Source: Tsukamurella paurometabola (GTDB lineage Bacteria; Actinomycetota; Actinomycetes; Mycobacteriales; Mycobacteriaceae). From it: a stretch of DNA of 64,000 nt. Numbering within the stretch: position 1 is the first letter of the stretch; each line of letters opens with the position of its first letter. Location: positions 2,388,850-2,452,849 of the forward strand of contig NZ_LR131273.1 in NCBI RefSeq assembly GCF_900631615.1, written 5' to 3'. Made by a program: the position numbers and the translations under genes. Shown here in pieces: positions 19,311-26,835 of this stretch. The notes below the pieces were generated by a model. That model saw only the letters and a list, made by a program, of their open reading frames with translations, ran no database searches and had not been told where the DNA came from.

Positions 19311-19727
19311 ATGACCGTACGCCTGAACCCCTACATCAGCTTCTCCGACAACGCCCGCGAGGCACTCGAGTTCTACCGGGACGTCTTCGGTGGCGAGCTC
19401 GAGATCTCCACCTTCGAGGGCATGCCGCCCGAGATGGGCGTCGACCCGTCCGAGGTCACCAAGGTGATGCACGGCCAGCTCACCACACCGGACGGCTTCA
19501 CCCTCATGTGCGCCGACACCCCGGCGGGGATGCCGCGGAACGTCGGGGACGACGTCTCCGTGTCCCTGTCGGGCGACGACCTGGCCAAGCTCACCGGCTG
19601 GTGGGAGAAGCTCTCCGCGAGCGGCTCCGTCACCGTCCCGTTCGTGCAGGCACCGTGGGGCGACACCTTCGGCATGTGCGTCGACGGCTTCGGCGTGCAC
19701 TGGATGGTCAACGCCGCGGCCTCCTGA
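19311..19727 (+). CDS. VOC-superfamily protein (PhnB/glyoxalase-like)
   Basis: The 138-aa protein has the PhnB-type N-terminus LNPYISFSDNAREALEFYRDVFGG and ends with WGDTFGMCVDGFGVHWMVN. This family of small dimeric proteins uses a paired beta-alpha-beta-beta-beta fold; many members are metal-binding or bleomycin-resistance-like, but no substrate is assignable. CACAAT lies 6 nt before the ATG, suggesting a leaderless message. Confidence 0.85.
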   Translation: MTVRLNPYISFSDNAREALEFYRDVFGGELEISTFEGMPPEMGVDPSEVTKVMHGQLTTPDGFTLMCADTPAGMPRNVGDDVSVSLSGDDLAKLTGWWEKLSASGSVTVPFVQAPWGDTFGMCVDGFGVHWMVNAAAS

Positions 19728-19779
19728 TCCCGCCCTGCGGGCGGATGCGCCGGTCGGGCGGTTAGACTGACCGGCGCTA

Positions 19780-19852
19780 GGGCCTCTAGCTCAATTGGCA
19801 GAGCTCCGGACTTTTAATCCGTTGGTTGTGGGTTCGAGTCCCACGGGGCCCA
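19780..19852 (+). tRNA. tRNA-Lys (TTT anticodon)
   Basis: A 73-nt cloverleaf with acceptor stem GGGCCTC/GGGGCCC, anticodon loop CTTTTAA (anticodon TTT) and T arm GTGGG-TTCGAGT-CCCAC. The discriminator is A and CCA is not encoded. Confidence 0.97.
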
Positions 19853-20044
19853 CCCTTGTGTCTCCTCCCCGCCGCCGCGGCGTTGCTGTCGAGCCGCGTC
19901 GGCCACCGGGACCGAGCGGGCGAGCGCAGGACAGCACCGAGCGAGGGGGTCGAACTGGCCGCAGATGCCACGGAACCGCACGGCGCCCCGTCGCGCCGCT
20001 CGCCGGGCCGCACGATCCGTCGAACCGTCCGTCGCGGTTGGACG

Positions 20045-21148
20045 GTGCTGACCGACGCGCACGCCTGGGCGAACGCCGGTCGCTCGGAGTTCGCGTTCGC
20101 CACGCAGTCCGTCGGGCGGGAGGGCGGGCACACCATGTTCGGGATCGTCGTCGCCGGGCTGGCCTTCTCGATGGTGCCCCTCGGCATCGTCATGCAGTTC
20201 AATCCGGTCGGGCCCGAGGGCACGGTGGCCCACGTCGTGCACTTCGTCGCCAATTCCGCCGGGGTGGCGCTCGGCGCCTGGTGGCTCGTTCGCCCGTGGC
20301 CGAGCCTGCGCGGGGCGATCGGCTTCCTCGTCCTCTCCGACATCGTCATCGGCGTCACACTGTCGATGCTGAGCGCCCCGGAAGCACGCATCTGCGGCAC
20401 GATCCACCTGGCCATGCTCGGCATGTACGCCGCGTTCCTCCTCGGGTGGCGGATCCTCCTCCTGCACTGCGCGTACACCCTCCTGTTGATCGCGGCGTTC
20501 ACCCAGCACGCGATCCTGGTGGAGGGGCGCACCCAGATGGACCTGTTCATCTACACGGCGCCCGCGATCTCGACGGTCGTGGGCCTGCCGCTGGTGATCC
20601 AGGTGTTCGTCGAGATGGGACGTCGCGCGATGACCCGGATCGTGGACGAGTGGCACATGGACGACCTGACCGGGGTGTACAACCGGCGCGGCATGAATCT
20701 CGCGGTGATGCGTGTGATCTCGGAGGCTTCCGTGCCCGCCGTCCACGTCGTCGGGATGATCGACATGGACGGTTTCAAGAGGTTCAACGACACGCGCGGT
20801 CACTTCGCCGGCGACGAGCTGCTGCGGAACGTCGCGCGGACGCTGGAGGGGCTGGGCGACGATGTTCTCGTCGCGCGCAACGGCGGCGATGAGTTCGCCG
20901 TCTTCGCGGTCCGCCGCACGGTCTCGGACGCGGAGCATCTGGTGGGGGACCTGCGCGCTCTCATCGCGACCCGCGAGGACCGGTCGGTGGGACTCGTCGC
21001 GAGCGCGGGCGTCGTCATCGCCGACGCATCCGCGAACGCCTCGTTCGAGGAGCTCGCGGCCACGGCGGACACGGCGCTGTACGAGGCGAAAGGGTCCAGC
21101 GATACCGCGGTCGTCGTGGTGGGCCGCGCCCCGGCGGTCGGGCGATGA
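20045..21148 (+). CDS. Membrane-bound diguanylate cyclase (GGDEF)
   Basis: The N-terminal part has about six hydrophobic helices, followed by a GGDEF domain from DDLTGVYNRRGM to the end. The active-site motif NGGDEF and the metal/substrate motif DMDGFKRFNDTRGHFAGDELL are intact, so it should make cyclic di-GMP. No RxxD inhibitory site is seen before the motif. The start is uncertain: the frame is open back into tRNA-Lys. GTG 20045 is my choice and ATG 20135 is an alternative. Overlaps the next gene by 4 nt. Confidence 0.85.
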   Translation: MLTDAHAWANAGRSEFAFATQSVGREGGHTMFGIVVAGLAFSMVPLGIVMQFNPVGPEGTVAHVVHFVANSAGVALGAWWLVRPWPSLRGAIGFLVLSDIVIGVTLSMLSAPEARICGTIHLAMLGMYAAFLLGWRILLLHCAYTLLLIAAFTQHAILVEGRTQMDLFIYTAPAISTVVGLPLVIQVFVEMGRRAMTRIVDEWHMDDLTGVYNRRGMNLAVMRVISEASVPAVHVVGMIDMDGFKRFNDTRGHFAGDELLRNVARTLEGLGDDVLVARNGGDEFAVFAVRRTVSDAEHLVGDLRALIATREDRSVGLVASAGVVIADASANASFEELAATADTALYEAKGSSDTAVVVVGRAPAVGR

Positions 21149-21759
21149 GCCCCGGCGCCGGGACCGGGCCGGGCGATGCGAAGGCGGGAGTCGAAGTCCT
21201 CGGCTTCACCACCCTCGGCGAGTGGGAGTCCTGGCTGGAGGAACACCACGGGACCGCGCGCGAGGCGTGGCTGCGGATCGCGCGGCGCAACTCGGCGGTC
21301 CCGGGGCTGACGATCGAGGACGCCCTCGACGGCGCGCTCTGTTTCGGCTGGATCGACGGGCAGCGGAAGTCGAACGATGCCGATTCGTTCCTGCAGCGGT
21401 ACTCGCCGCGCCGCAGCACCAGTGCGTGGTCGCGGATCAACGTGGAGAAGTTCGAGACCCTCGCGGCTGCCGGCCGCGTGCGGCCGGCGGGATACGCGCA
21501 GCGCGACGCCGCGCGAGCGGACGGTCGGTGGGACGCCGCCTACGAATCGCAGCGGACCGCCGAAACCCCGCCGGACCTCGCCGCGGCACTGGCCGAGAAC
21601 CCCGGCGCCGCGGCGGCCTTCGCGGCCATGAGCCGGTCCGACCGGTACGCCGTGATCCTCCCGCTGCTCAAGGCCCGGACGCCGCAGCGGCGCGCGGAAC
21701 TGATCGTGCGGGCGGTCGCCGACCTCCACGCCTCAGGAATTCCAGTTCAGGACGCGTAG
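21145..21759 (+). CDS. YdeI/OmdA-family protein
   Basis: The 204-aa protein is a YdeI-type domain protein: FTTLGEWESWLEEHH, LTIEDALDGALCFGWIDGQRK, and a C-terminal OmdA-like stretch with ERLAA-like helices and a PLLKARTPQRRAELI tail. The family is loosely tied to stress or bacteriocin tolerance without a known reaction. It is translationally coupled to the GGDEF gene through ATGA. Confidence 0.82.
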   Translation: MSPGAGTGPGDAKAGVEVLGFTTLGEWESWLEEHHGTAREAWLRIARRNSAVPGLTIEDALDGALCFGWIDGQRKSNDADSFLQRYSPRRSTSAWSRINVEKFETLAAAGRVRPAGYAQRDAARADGRWDAAYESQRTAETPPDLAAALAENPGAAAAFAAMSRSDRYAVILPLLKARTPQRRAELIVRAVADLHASGIPVQDA

Positions 21760-21819
21760 ACCTGCGCTGGAGCACCTGCACGTCCGCAGAACTCGACATC
21801 GTGAGGCACGGGCCGCCGC

Positions 21820-22314
21820 CTACGGCGTGGACGCGCCCTCGGCGACCGCGCGGAAGCGGTCCAGGTACAGCGGCCACCCGTTCGCGCCGCCGATGCCGGC
21901 GGACGCCTGCTCCCAGCCCTCGCCGTGGCGGTCGAGGTGACGGTGGTCGATCTCGACGCGGGTGCGCGCCGGTGTCTCGGCGACGAACCGGATCTCCACC
22001 TCGCTGGTCCGTGCGGGGTCGGTCTCGATCCGCCACTGCGGGCTGATGTCCCAGCTGATCGTCAGCGCGTGCGGCGGGTCGCAGGCGAGGACGCGCGCCC
22101 AGGTGCAGACCGACCCGTCCGTCCCCACGTCGTAGACGGTGCCGCCCACGTAAGGCTCGAGCACGGTCCGCTCGATGGGCGCGGTGAGCATGTTGTGTTC
22201 GCGTGGCTTGATCTCGTCGAAGCGCTCGGTGAAAACGCGATACGCGAAGTCGACCGGCACGTCGACGGTGATGGCGACGTGCAGGGCGGTGCTGTCGGGC
22301 GAGGTGGTGCTCAT
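21820..22314 (-). CDS. SRPBCC (AHSA1-like) protein
   Basis: The 164-aa START/Bet v1-like fold protein has the usual N-terminal VDVPVDFAYRVFTERFDEI and a C-terminal helix region GWEQASAGIGGANGWPLYLDRF. It overlaps an ArsR regulator gene by 4 nt, a very common pairing in which the SRPBCC protein probably binds a small hydrophobic ligand. Convergent with the YdeI gene. Confidence 0.85.
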   Translation of the reverse strand: MSTTSPDSTALHVAITVDVPVDFAYRVFTERFDEIKPREHNMLTAPIERTVLEPYVGGTVYDVGTDGSVCTWARVLACDPPHALTISWDISPQWRIETDPARTSEVEIRFVAETPARTRVEIDHRHLDRHGEGWEQASAGIGGANGWPLYLDRFRAVAEGASTP

Positions 22315-22640
22315 GACGGTGGGTTCCCTTCTTCGGCGTAGGCCCGTTCGGCCAGGTGCTTGAACGTGGTCAGCGTCTGCGTCCAGTAGCCCTCGAGCTC
22401 CCGGCGCATCGCGGCCAGCCCGTCGGGACGCGGACGGTAGACGCGCTCGCGTCCCTGCTTGCGGACGTCGACCAACTGCGCGTCGAGGAGGACGCGCAGG
22501 TGCTGCGAGACGGCGGGCCGGCTGACCGGGAGGTCCCGCGCGATCTCGGTGACCGAACAGGGCCCCGCGGCGACGCGGGCGAAGACCGTTCGCCGGGTGG
22601 GGTCGGCGAGGGCGGACCAGGGGTCGGCTGCGACGGACAC
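22311..22640 (-). CDS. ArsR-family regulator
   Basis: The 109-aa winged-helix repressor has LADPTRRTVFARVA and the recognition region VSRPAVSQHLRVLLDAQLV followed by the wing VRKQGRERVYRP. No cysteine pair for metal sensing is present. Start is GTG at 22640, 4 nt from an inverted repeat CGTAAG-N6-CTTACG that is likely its own operator. Confidence 0.9.
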   Translation of the reverse strand: MSVAADPWSALADPTRRTVFARVAAGPCSVTEIARDLPVSRPAVSQHLRVLLDAQLVDVRKQGRERVYRPRPDGLAAMRRELEGYWTQTLTTFKHLAERAYAEEGNPPS

Positions 22641-22644
22641 AATA

Positions 22645-22662
22645 CGTAAGTTACTGCTTACG
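22645..22662. promoter_or_regulatory. Probable ArsR operator
   Basis: The inverted repeat CGTAAG-TTACTG-CTTACG sits immediately upstream of the arsR-type gene and covers the position of its promoter, as expected for autoregulation. Confidence 0.6.
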
Positions 22663-22680
22663 CATCATGCTGTCAACGGG

Positions 22681-23061
22681 TCAGAGGGGAGACAGCGCGA
22701 ACCGGCCCCACGCGAGGAACGCGAACGCGGCGATGAACACCACGTCACCGGCCAGGTACGCCCACTCGCTGCGACGCAACCGCGTGGTGGCGGCGCCCGA
22801 CATGAACAGCGCGAGCCCGCACGCGGCCAGGGGGGTGAGCACCGTCGCGATGCCGCTGACCGCCGGCAGGATCAGCCCGAGCGCGCCGGTCAGCTTGATC
22901 GCGCCGATCGCCTTCAGCTGGCCGTCGCCGAAGTCGTCGACCCAGTGCTGGTTCGCCCCCAGCGCCCGGTACCGATCGCGGGGGAGTGTGAGCAGGGCCA
23001 GGCCGCCGGCGGTGAAGCCGAGGGCCAGGACGGTGGTGATGATCCACAGTGCGGTGTTCAT
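22681..23061 (-). CDS. DoxX-like membrane protein
   Basis: The 126-aa protein has four hydrophobic segments. The family feature is the LPRDRYRALGANQHWVDDFGDGQLKAIGAIKLTGALGLILP region. DoxX proteins are small quinone- or redox-related membrane proteins, often unassigned. Divergent from an ECF sigma factor gene and sharing a mirrored 9-nt sequence with it, so it may be the sigma target. AAAGGA precedes the ATG. Confidence 0.85.
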   Translation of the reverse strand: MNTALWIITTVLALGFTAGGLALLTLPRDRYRALGANQHWVDDFGDGQLKAIGAIKLTGALGLILPAVSGIATVLTPLAACGLALFMSGAATTRLRRSEWAYLAGDVVFIAAFAFLAWGRFALSPL

Positions 23062-23073
23062 GGCGGTGTCCTT

Positions 23074-23137
23074 TCGTTACCTTCGCCCGTGCGGGCTCGT
23101 CACAGGTCTGACGGATCACCGCGACGAAAGGTAACGA
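23074..23137. repeat. Mirrored 9-nt repeat between doxX and the ECF gene
   Basis: TCGTTACCT (23074-23082) and its exact complement AGGTAACGA (23129-23137) stand just in front of the two divergent genes. Part of each arm also serves as the ribosome-site region, which may explain the similarity. Confidence 0.45.
23098..23125 (+). promoter_or_regulatory. Candidate ECF41-type promoter
   Basis: CGTCACA, a 17-nt spacer, then CGAC. I recall the ECF41 consensus as TGTCACA, about 16-17 nt, CGTC, so this differs at one base in each box. It would let the sigma factor drive its own gene. Confidence 0.4.
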
Positions 23138-23139
23138 CG

Positions 23140-23991
23140 ATGGATCGCACGACGCGTACGGAGCAGTTCGAGCAGCACAGGCCGCGCCTGATCGCGGTGG
23201 CCACGCGTGCCCTCGGGTCCCGGGCGGACGCCGAGGACGCGGTCCAGGAGGCCTGGCTGCGGCTCGACCGGTACGACGGTGCGCCGATCGCGAACCTGGG
23301 GGGATGGCTCACGCGAGTGGTCGGACGCATCTGCATCGACGTCCTGCGGTCCCGTACCGCGCACCCCGAGACGGACTTCGACGACGCCGATCCGGTGGTG
23401 ACCGAGGGCGACGGGCCCGAGGACGTCGCGGTCGCCGCGGACACCGTCGGGCTGGCGCTACTGGTGGTCCTCGATTCCCTGGGGCCCGAGGAACGTCTCG
23501 CGTTCGTCCTGCACGACCTGTTCGCGGTGCCGTTCGCCGAGGTCGGCGCCATCGTCGGTCGATCGCCCGATGCCGCGAAGATGGCGGCGAGCCGAGCCCG
23601 CCGCCGGGTGCAGGGCGGGCCCCGGCCGATGGTGGAGCGACGGGAACAACGGGCGGTCGTCGACGCCTTCCTCGCCGCGGCGAGGCGCGGCGACTTCGAG
23701 GCGCTGCTGGCGGTGCTCGACCCCGACCTCACCTGGACCCGGCGTACTCCCCGCGGCGAGGTGGTCACGATCGGCGCGAATGCGGTGCTCGAGGCCGTGC
23801 GGCGGGGTGATCCGAGCCGGATCGAGGCGCGTCGCGTCAGTGTGAACGGGGCGCCCGGCATCCTGGCCTGGGGGCCCACGGGGAAGCCGGTGGCGCTCAT
23901 GGCGTGCACGGTGGTCGGCGGACGGATCGTCGACGTGGTCTCCATCGTCGACCCGGCGCGCCTGGCCCGGATGGACCTGCCTTCGCGGTGA
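23140..23991 (+). CDS. ECF sigma factor with SnoaL-like C-terminal domain (ECF41/SigJ type)
   Basis: The 283-aa protein has sigma region 2 (ALGSRADAEDAVQEAWLRL, then GGWLTRVVGRICIDVLRSR) and region 4 (LDSLGPEERLAFVLHDLF...AAKMAASRARRRV), joined to a SnoaL/NTF2-like domain of about 110 residues ending DPARL. In this sigma group the extra domain controls activity in place of an anti-sigma factor. The usual carboxymuconolactone-decarboxylase/oxidoreductase partner is absent; a DoxX gene stands in its place. Confidence 0.9.
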   Translation: MDRTTRTEQFEQHRPRLIAVATRALGSRADAEDAVQEAWLRLDRYDGAPIANLGGWLTRVVGRICIDVLRSRTAHPETDFDDADPVVTEGDGPEDVAVAADTVGLALLVVLDSLGPEERLAFVLHDLFAVPFAEVGAIVGRSPDAAKMAASRARRRVQGGPRPMVERREQRAVVDAFLAAARRGDFEALLAVLDPDLTWTRRTPRGEVVTIGANAVLEAVRRGDPSRIEARRVSVNGAPGILAWGPTGKPVALMACTVVGGRIVDVVSIVDPARLARMDLPSR

Positions 23992-24061
23992 CCGCGGAGT
24001 TCAGGTGCTGTTCACCGGAGCAGTGCGTTCGGGGCCGATTTCCACCCTGTGACCTGGCGAT

Positions 24062-24103
24062 TTGGGAACTGGGTGGAATGTGCCATAAGCTATCCCAGCT
24101 CCC
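24062..24103 (+). promoter_or_regulatory. Possible promoter of the tRNA cluster, inside an inverted repeat
   Basis: TTGGGA (24062-24067) followed after 18 nt by TAAGCT (24086-24091), the same -10 sequence as the rpsL promoter. The arms GGGAACTGGG and CCCAGCTCCC (one mismatch) flank the -10. The rest of the 160 nt between the sigma gene and tRNA-Glu holds nothing else recognised. Confidence 0.4.
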
Positions 24104-24153
24104 AACGGAACACGGAAGCGGTGCGGAGAGCGGCTTCGAGTCGCCCGATGCGA

Positions 24154-24226
24154 GCCCCCTTCGTTTAGTGGCCTAGGACGCCGCCCTTTCAAGGCGGTAG
24201 CGCGGGTTCGAATCCCGTAGGGGGTA
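24154..24226 (+). tRNA. tRNA-Glu (TTC anticodon)
   Basis: A 73-nt cloverleaf with anticodon stem CCGCC/GGCGG and loop CTTTCAA. The acceptor is GCCCCCT/AGGGGGT with a terminal G-T pair, and the T arm is CGGG-TTCGAAT-CCCG. First of three tRNA genes in a row. Confidence 0.95.
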
Positions 24227-24251
24227 CGTCGCAAGACGAAAAATTGCATAT

Positions 24252-24328
24252 GGCCCTGTGGCGCAGTTGGTTAGCGCGCCGCCCTGTCACGGCGGAGGTC
24301 GCGGGTTCGAGTCCCGTCAGGGTCGCCA
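24252..24328 (+). tRNA. tRNA-Asp (GTC anticodon)
   Basis: Anticodon loop CTGTCAC, acceptor GGCCCTG/CAGGGTC, discriminator G, T arm CGGG-TTCGAGT-CCCG. The 3' CCA is encoded at 24326-24328. Confidence 0.96.
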
Positions 24329-24374
24329 TCCGAGTTCGAGGAACTCGGCGGTGACGGTACAGCCGGCACCGGAC

Positions 24375-24448
24375 GGCCAGGTAGCTCAGTTGGTACGAGC
24401 GTCCGCCTGAAAAGCGGAAGGTCGCCGGTTCGATCCCGGCCCTGGCCA
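24375..24448 (+). tRNA. tRNA-Phe (GAA anticodon)
   Basis: A 74-nt cloverleaf with acceptor GGCCAGG/CCTGGCC, anticodon loop CTGAAAA and T arm CCGG-TTCGATC-CCGG. No encoded CCA. Confidence 0.96.
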
Positions 24449-24454
24449 CAAGAT

Positions 24455-24490
24455 GAACCACCTGGTAACAGGTGGTTCTTCTGCTTTCTG
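24455..24490 (+). terminator. Rho-independent terminator of the tRNA cluster
   Basis: A 9-bp stem GAACCACCT / AGGTGGTTC with loop GGTAAC is followed by the T-rich TTCTGCTTTC. It is 6 nt past tRNA-Phe. Confidence 0.85.
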
Positions 24491-24611
24491 GAGCGATGTC
24501 GGTCCCCCGTTCGGCCCCCAGGGCGTGCGGCGGTCGGGTGAGTAGTTGCCCCTGGTCGGCACGCGCGCTGCTACGGATCCGCCTGCGGATTCGGCGGGCC
24601 ATGATCGACGT

Positions 24612-25052
24612 ATGAGGGAGAATCTGAGCGGCTACGCCGCAGGAGGCCCGGTCGGGCAGCCGGTTCCACCGTGGTATCCGGCCCCGAGGCCGCCGGCGGC
24701 GCCGTACACGCCGACGCGGTGGCCGACGTGGCGCATCGTCGACATGATCGCGACGATCGTGCTGTTCACGCTCTACGGCGTCGCCCTGCTCGGACTCCTG
24801 TACTTCAGCGTCTTCTGGGTGATGGCGACGGACTCGTGCGGCGCGAGCGACTGCGACTACGACAAGCTCTCCGCCGCCTACGTGCTCAACGATCTCGTCG
24901 GTGGCGTCGTCTTCCTCGTGACGCTCGTCGTCGCCGTCGTGCTCCTGGTGCGGCGAACGCCGGCGTTCTGGCTCCCGCTCCTGGGTGGAGCCGTTCAGGT
25001 AGGGCTGTTCCTCGCGGCGATGCATCAACTCAGCGGCGTCAGCCCGGCGTAG
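24612..25052 (+). CDS. Membrane protein with Pro-rich N-terminus, unknown
   Basis: The 146-aa protein has a Pro/Gly/Tyr-rich cytoplasmic N-terminus (to about residue 40) and three hydrophobic helices. A short loop with CGASDCDYDK between helices 1 and 2 could hold a disulphide outside the cell. The family was not recognised. CATGAT lies 6 nt before the ATG, suggesting a leaderless start. Its 3' end overlaps the next, convergent gene by 14 nt. Confidence 0.7.
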   Translation: MRENLSGYAAGGPVGQPVPPWYPAPRPPAAPYTPTRWPTWRIVDMIATIVLFTLYGVALLGLLYFSVFWVMATDSCGASDCDYDKLSAAYVLNDLVGGVVFLVTLVVAVVLLVRRTPAFWLPLLGGAVQVGLFLAAMHQLSGVSPA

Positions 25053-25608
25053 GCGCCTGCCGATGCGGGCGGTACCGCACGCCGACGACGCCGTTGCTGA
25101 ACGCGAGCGAGCCGAGCAGCTCGAGCCGCGGGAGCTCGTGCCCCTCGGGGAACAGTCCTCGCCCCCGCCCCTGCACCGCGGGGTAGACGAACAGGCGGAA
25201 CTCGTCCACCAATCCGGCGGCGATCAGCGCGTGGCACAGCGCGATGCTGCCGGTGGCCACGATGTCGCCGCCGGGGCGCTCCTTGAGGGCGGCGACCTCG
25301 GCGATCGGGTCCCCGCTCAGGACGACGGAGTTCCGCCATCCCGGATCGGTGAGGTTCGTGCTCACCACGTACTTCGCGACGGTGTTCAGCTGGTCGGTGA
25401 TCCCGGTGGCGTCGTCGGTCTGTTCGGGCCAGTACCCCCGGAAGTCCTCGAAGGTCCGCCGGCCGAGCAGCACGGCGTCGCAGGTCGCGTCCTGGCGATG
25501 CACCTCGGCGAGCAGGTCGGGCGTCTGGTCCGTGGGGTCGAACCAGTCTCCGAGCATCTCCACCCGCCCGTCCAGGGTGATGTTCTGCGTGATCGCGAGC
25601 GTCCGCAT
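25039..25608 (-). CDS. Dihydrofolate-reductase-like (RibD C-terminal domain) protein
   Basis: A 189-aa NADPH-dependent reductase fold: TQNITLDGRVE at the N-terminus, AVLLGRRTFEDFRGYW, GGDIVATGSIALCHALI and VDEFRLFVYPAVQGRGRGLF. This is the pattern of the YyaP/YwjB group, whose substrates are unknown. The ATG at 25608 is chosen because GGAGGAGA-type ribosome sequence precedes it; the frame opens at 25644. Confidence 0.88.
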   Translation of the reverse strand: MRTLAITQNITLDGRVEMLGDWFDPTDQTPDLLAEVHRQDATCDAVLLGRRTFEDFRGYWPEQTDDATGITDQLNTVAKYVVSTNLTDPGWRNSVVLSGDPIAEVAALKERPGGDIVATGSIALCHALIAAGLVDEFRLFVYPAVQGRGRGLFPEGHELPRLELLGSLAFSNGVVGVRYRPHRQAPTPG

Positions 25609-25683
25609 GGTCGTCTCCTCTCCGGGCGCCGCCGCGTGCGGCACCTATGAATGGAGACTCCGCCGGCGCCCGGAACTCATCGG

Positions 25684-26748
25684 TCAGTCGAACCCGACCT
25701 CCAGCTCGTCCGCGCGGGGCAGCGATTGGCAGGCGAGGCGGACGCCGTTGCCGAGCTCGTAGTCGTCCAGGGTGTCGTTGACCAGCATGTGTACCTCGCC
25801 GCGGCGCAGCGTGAAGGCGCAGCCGCCGCAGTTGCCCTCGCGGCACACGTAGGGCGCGTCGAGGCCCCGGTCCAGGAGCGCGTCGAGCAGTACCTGGTCG
25901 CGGGGCCAGGCGAGGACGGTGCTCTCGCCGTTCAGGTCGACGGTGACGGTCGCGGCACCCTCCGACGGCGCCCGGCCGCCGGACGGGGCGGGCGCGCCGG
26001 GCAGGCCGGCGAAGGGGTCGCCGGTGAGAGAGGAGAAGGCCTCGCGGTGGATGCGCGCACCGTCGATCCCGGCTGCGGCGGCGGCCGCGGCCGCGTTGTC
26101 CATGAACGCGGCCGGGCCGCAGAGGTACGCCGACGTCGCCCCGGTCGGGGTGGGCAGCAGTGCGGCGAGCGACGCGGCGTCGGGCAGGCCGCGCTCGGAC
26201 TCGAGCCAGTGGATCACCTGCAGCCGGTCACCATGGGCGTCGGCGAGGCCGGTGAGCGCGGCCTCGAAGATGATCGCGTCGCGGTCGCGATTCGCGTACA
26301 CGAGGTCCACCGGCGCGGCGGACTCCGCGAGGGCTGCGCGGAGGATGGAGATCACCGGCGTGATGCCGCTGCCGGCGGCGAACAACACGAGCCGGTCGGG
26401 GGCGTCGCGCACGGTGAATCGCCCGCCGGGCGGCAGGGAATCGAGGATCATCCCGGGCTTCGCGTTGTCGCACAACCAGTTCGAGGCGTAGCCACCGACG
26501 GTGCGCTTGACGGTGACCTGCAGGTGCTCGTCGAGACCGGGGGTGCTGGAGAGCGAGTAGCAGCGCGGCGCCCAGCTGGTGCCGTCCTCCGGTGTGCCCG
26601 GCACCCGCACCGTCAGGAACTGCCCGGGTCGGTAGTCGAAGCGATTCCCGGCGGGGCGCGCGAAGACCAGGGAGACCGCGTCGCGGGTCTCCTCGATCAC
26701 GTCGATGACCTCGAGCGGATGCGACTGCGCGGCGGTCGGTGAATCCAC
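25684..26748 (-). CDS. FAD/[2Fe-2S] oxygenase reductase (KshB/HmpA-like)
   Basis: The 354-aa flavoprotein is ordered FAD domain (RCYSLSS), NAD domain (AAGSGITPVISIL) and C-terminal plant-type [2Fe-2S] domain with cysteines in VCREGNCGGC and a fourth in LACQ. It passes electrons from NAD(P)H to an oxygenase. Start GTG 26748 has AAGGAG 10 nt upstream. It shares a divergent promoter with the esterase-dehydrogenase-di-iron-monooxygenase operon and is a natural donor for the di-iron protein at 28709-29632. A paralogue lies at 52161-53183. Confidence 0.9.
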   Translation of the reverse strand: MDSPTAAQSHPLEVIDVIEETRDAVSLVFARPAGNRFDYRPGQFLTVRVPGTPEDGTSWAPRCYSLSSTPGLDEHLQVTVKRTVGGYASNWLCDNAKPGMILDSLPPGGRFTVRDAPDRLVLFAAGSGITPVISILRAALAESAAPVDLVYANRDRDAIIFEAALTGLADAHGDRLQVIHWLESERGLPDAASLAALLPTPTGATSAYLCGPAAFMDNAAAAAAAAGIDGARIHREAFSSLTGDPFAGLPGAPAPSGGRAPSEGAATVTVDLNGESTVLAWPRDQVLLDALLDRGLDAPYVCREGNCGGCAFTLRRGEVHMLVNDTLDDYELGNGVRLACQSLPRADELEVGFD

Positions 26749-26792
26749 GATCTCTGCTCCTTCGTCGGGAACCCGGACGCTACCGCGCAAAC

Positions 26793-26814
26793 TGTGCCAT
26801 TGACAAATGGCACA
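26793..26814. promoter_or_regulatory. Operator-like palindrome in the divergent catabolic promoter
   Basis: The 9-nt arms TGTGCCATT and AATGGCACA are perfectly complementary and separated by GACA. A TTGACA (-35-like) is embedded at 26800-26805. It lies midway between the reductase and esterase starts, so one regulator could control both. Confidence 0.65.
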
Positions 26815-26835
26815 ATTGCTGGTGGTGTGAAAGTC

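Noticed and set aside
19786-20550. Minus-strand frame of 254 codons starting inside the cyclase gene and ending in tRNA-Lys
   Set aside because: Its last codons are the antisense of tRNA-Lys (a well-known false protein tail), and the other strand encodes the cyclase.
24154-24448. tRNA cluster as an integration site for a mobile element
   Set aside because: No integrase, no repeat of a tRNA 3' end and no foreign-looking DNA follow; a normal terminator lies directly after tRNA-Phe.
26793-26835. Extending the esterase start into the palindrome (GTG at 26794)
   Set aside because: It would translate the operator-like palindrome and has no ribosome site; the conserved part of the protein begins well downstream.
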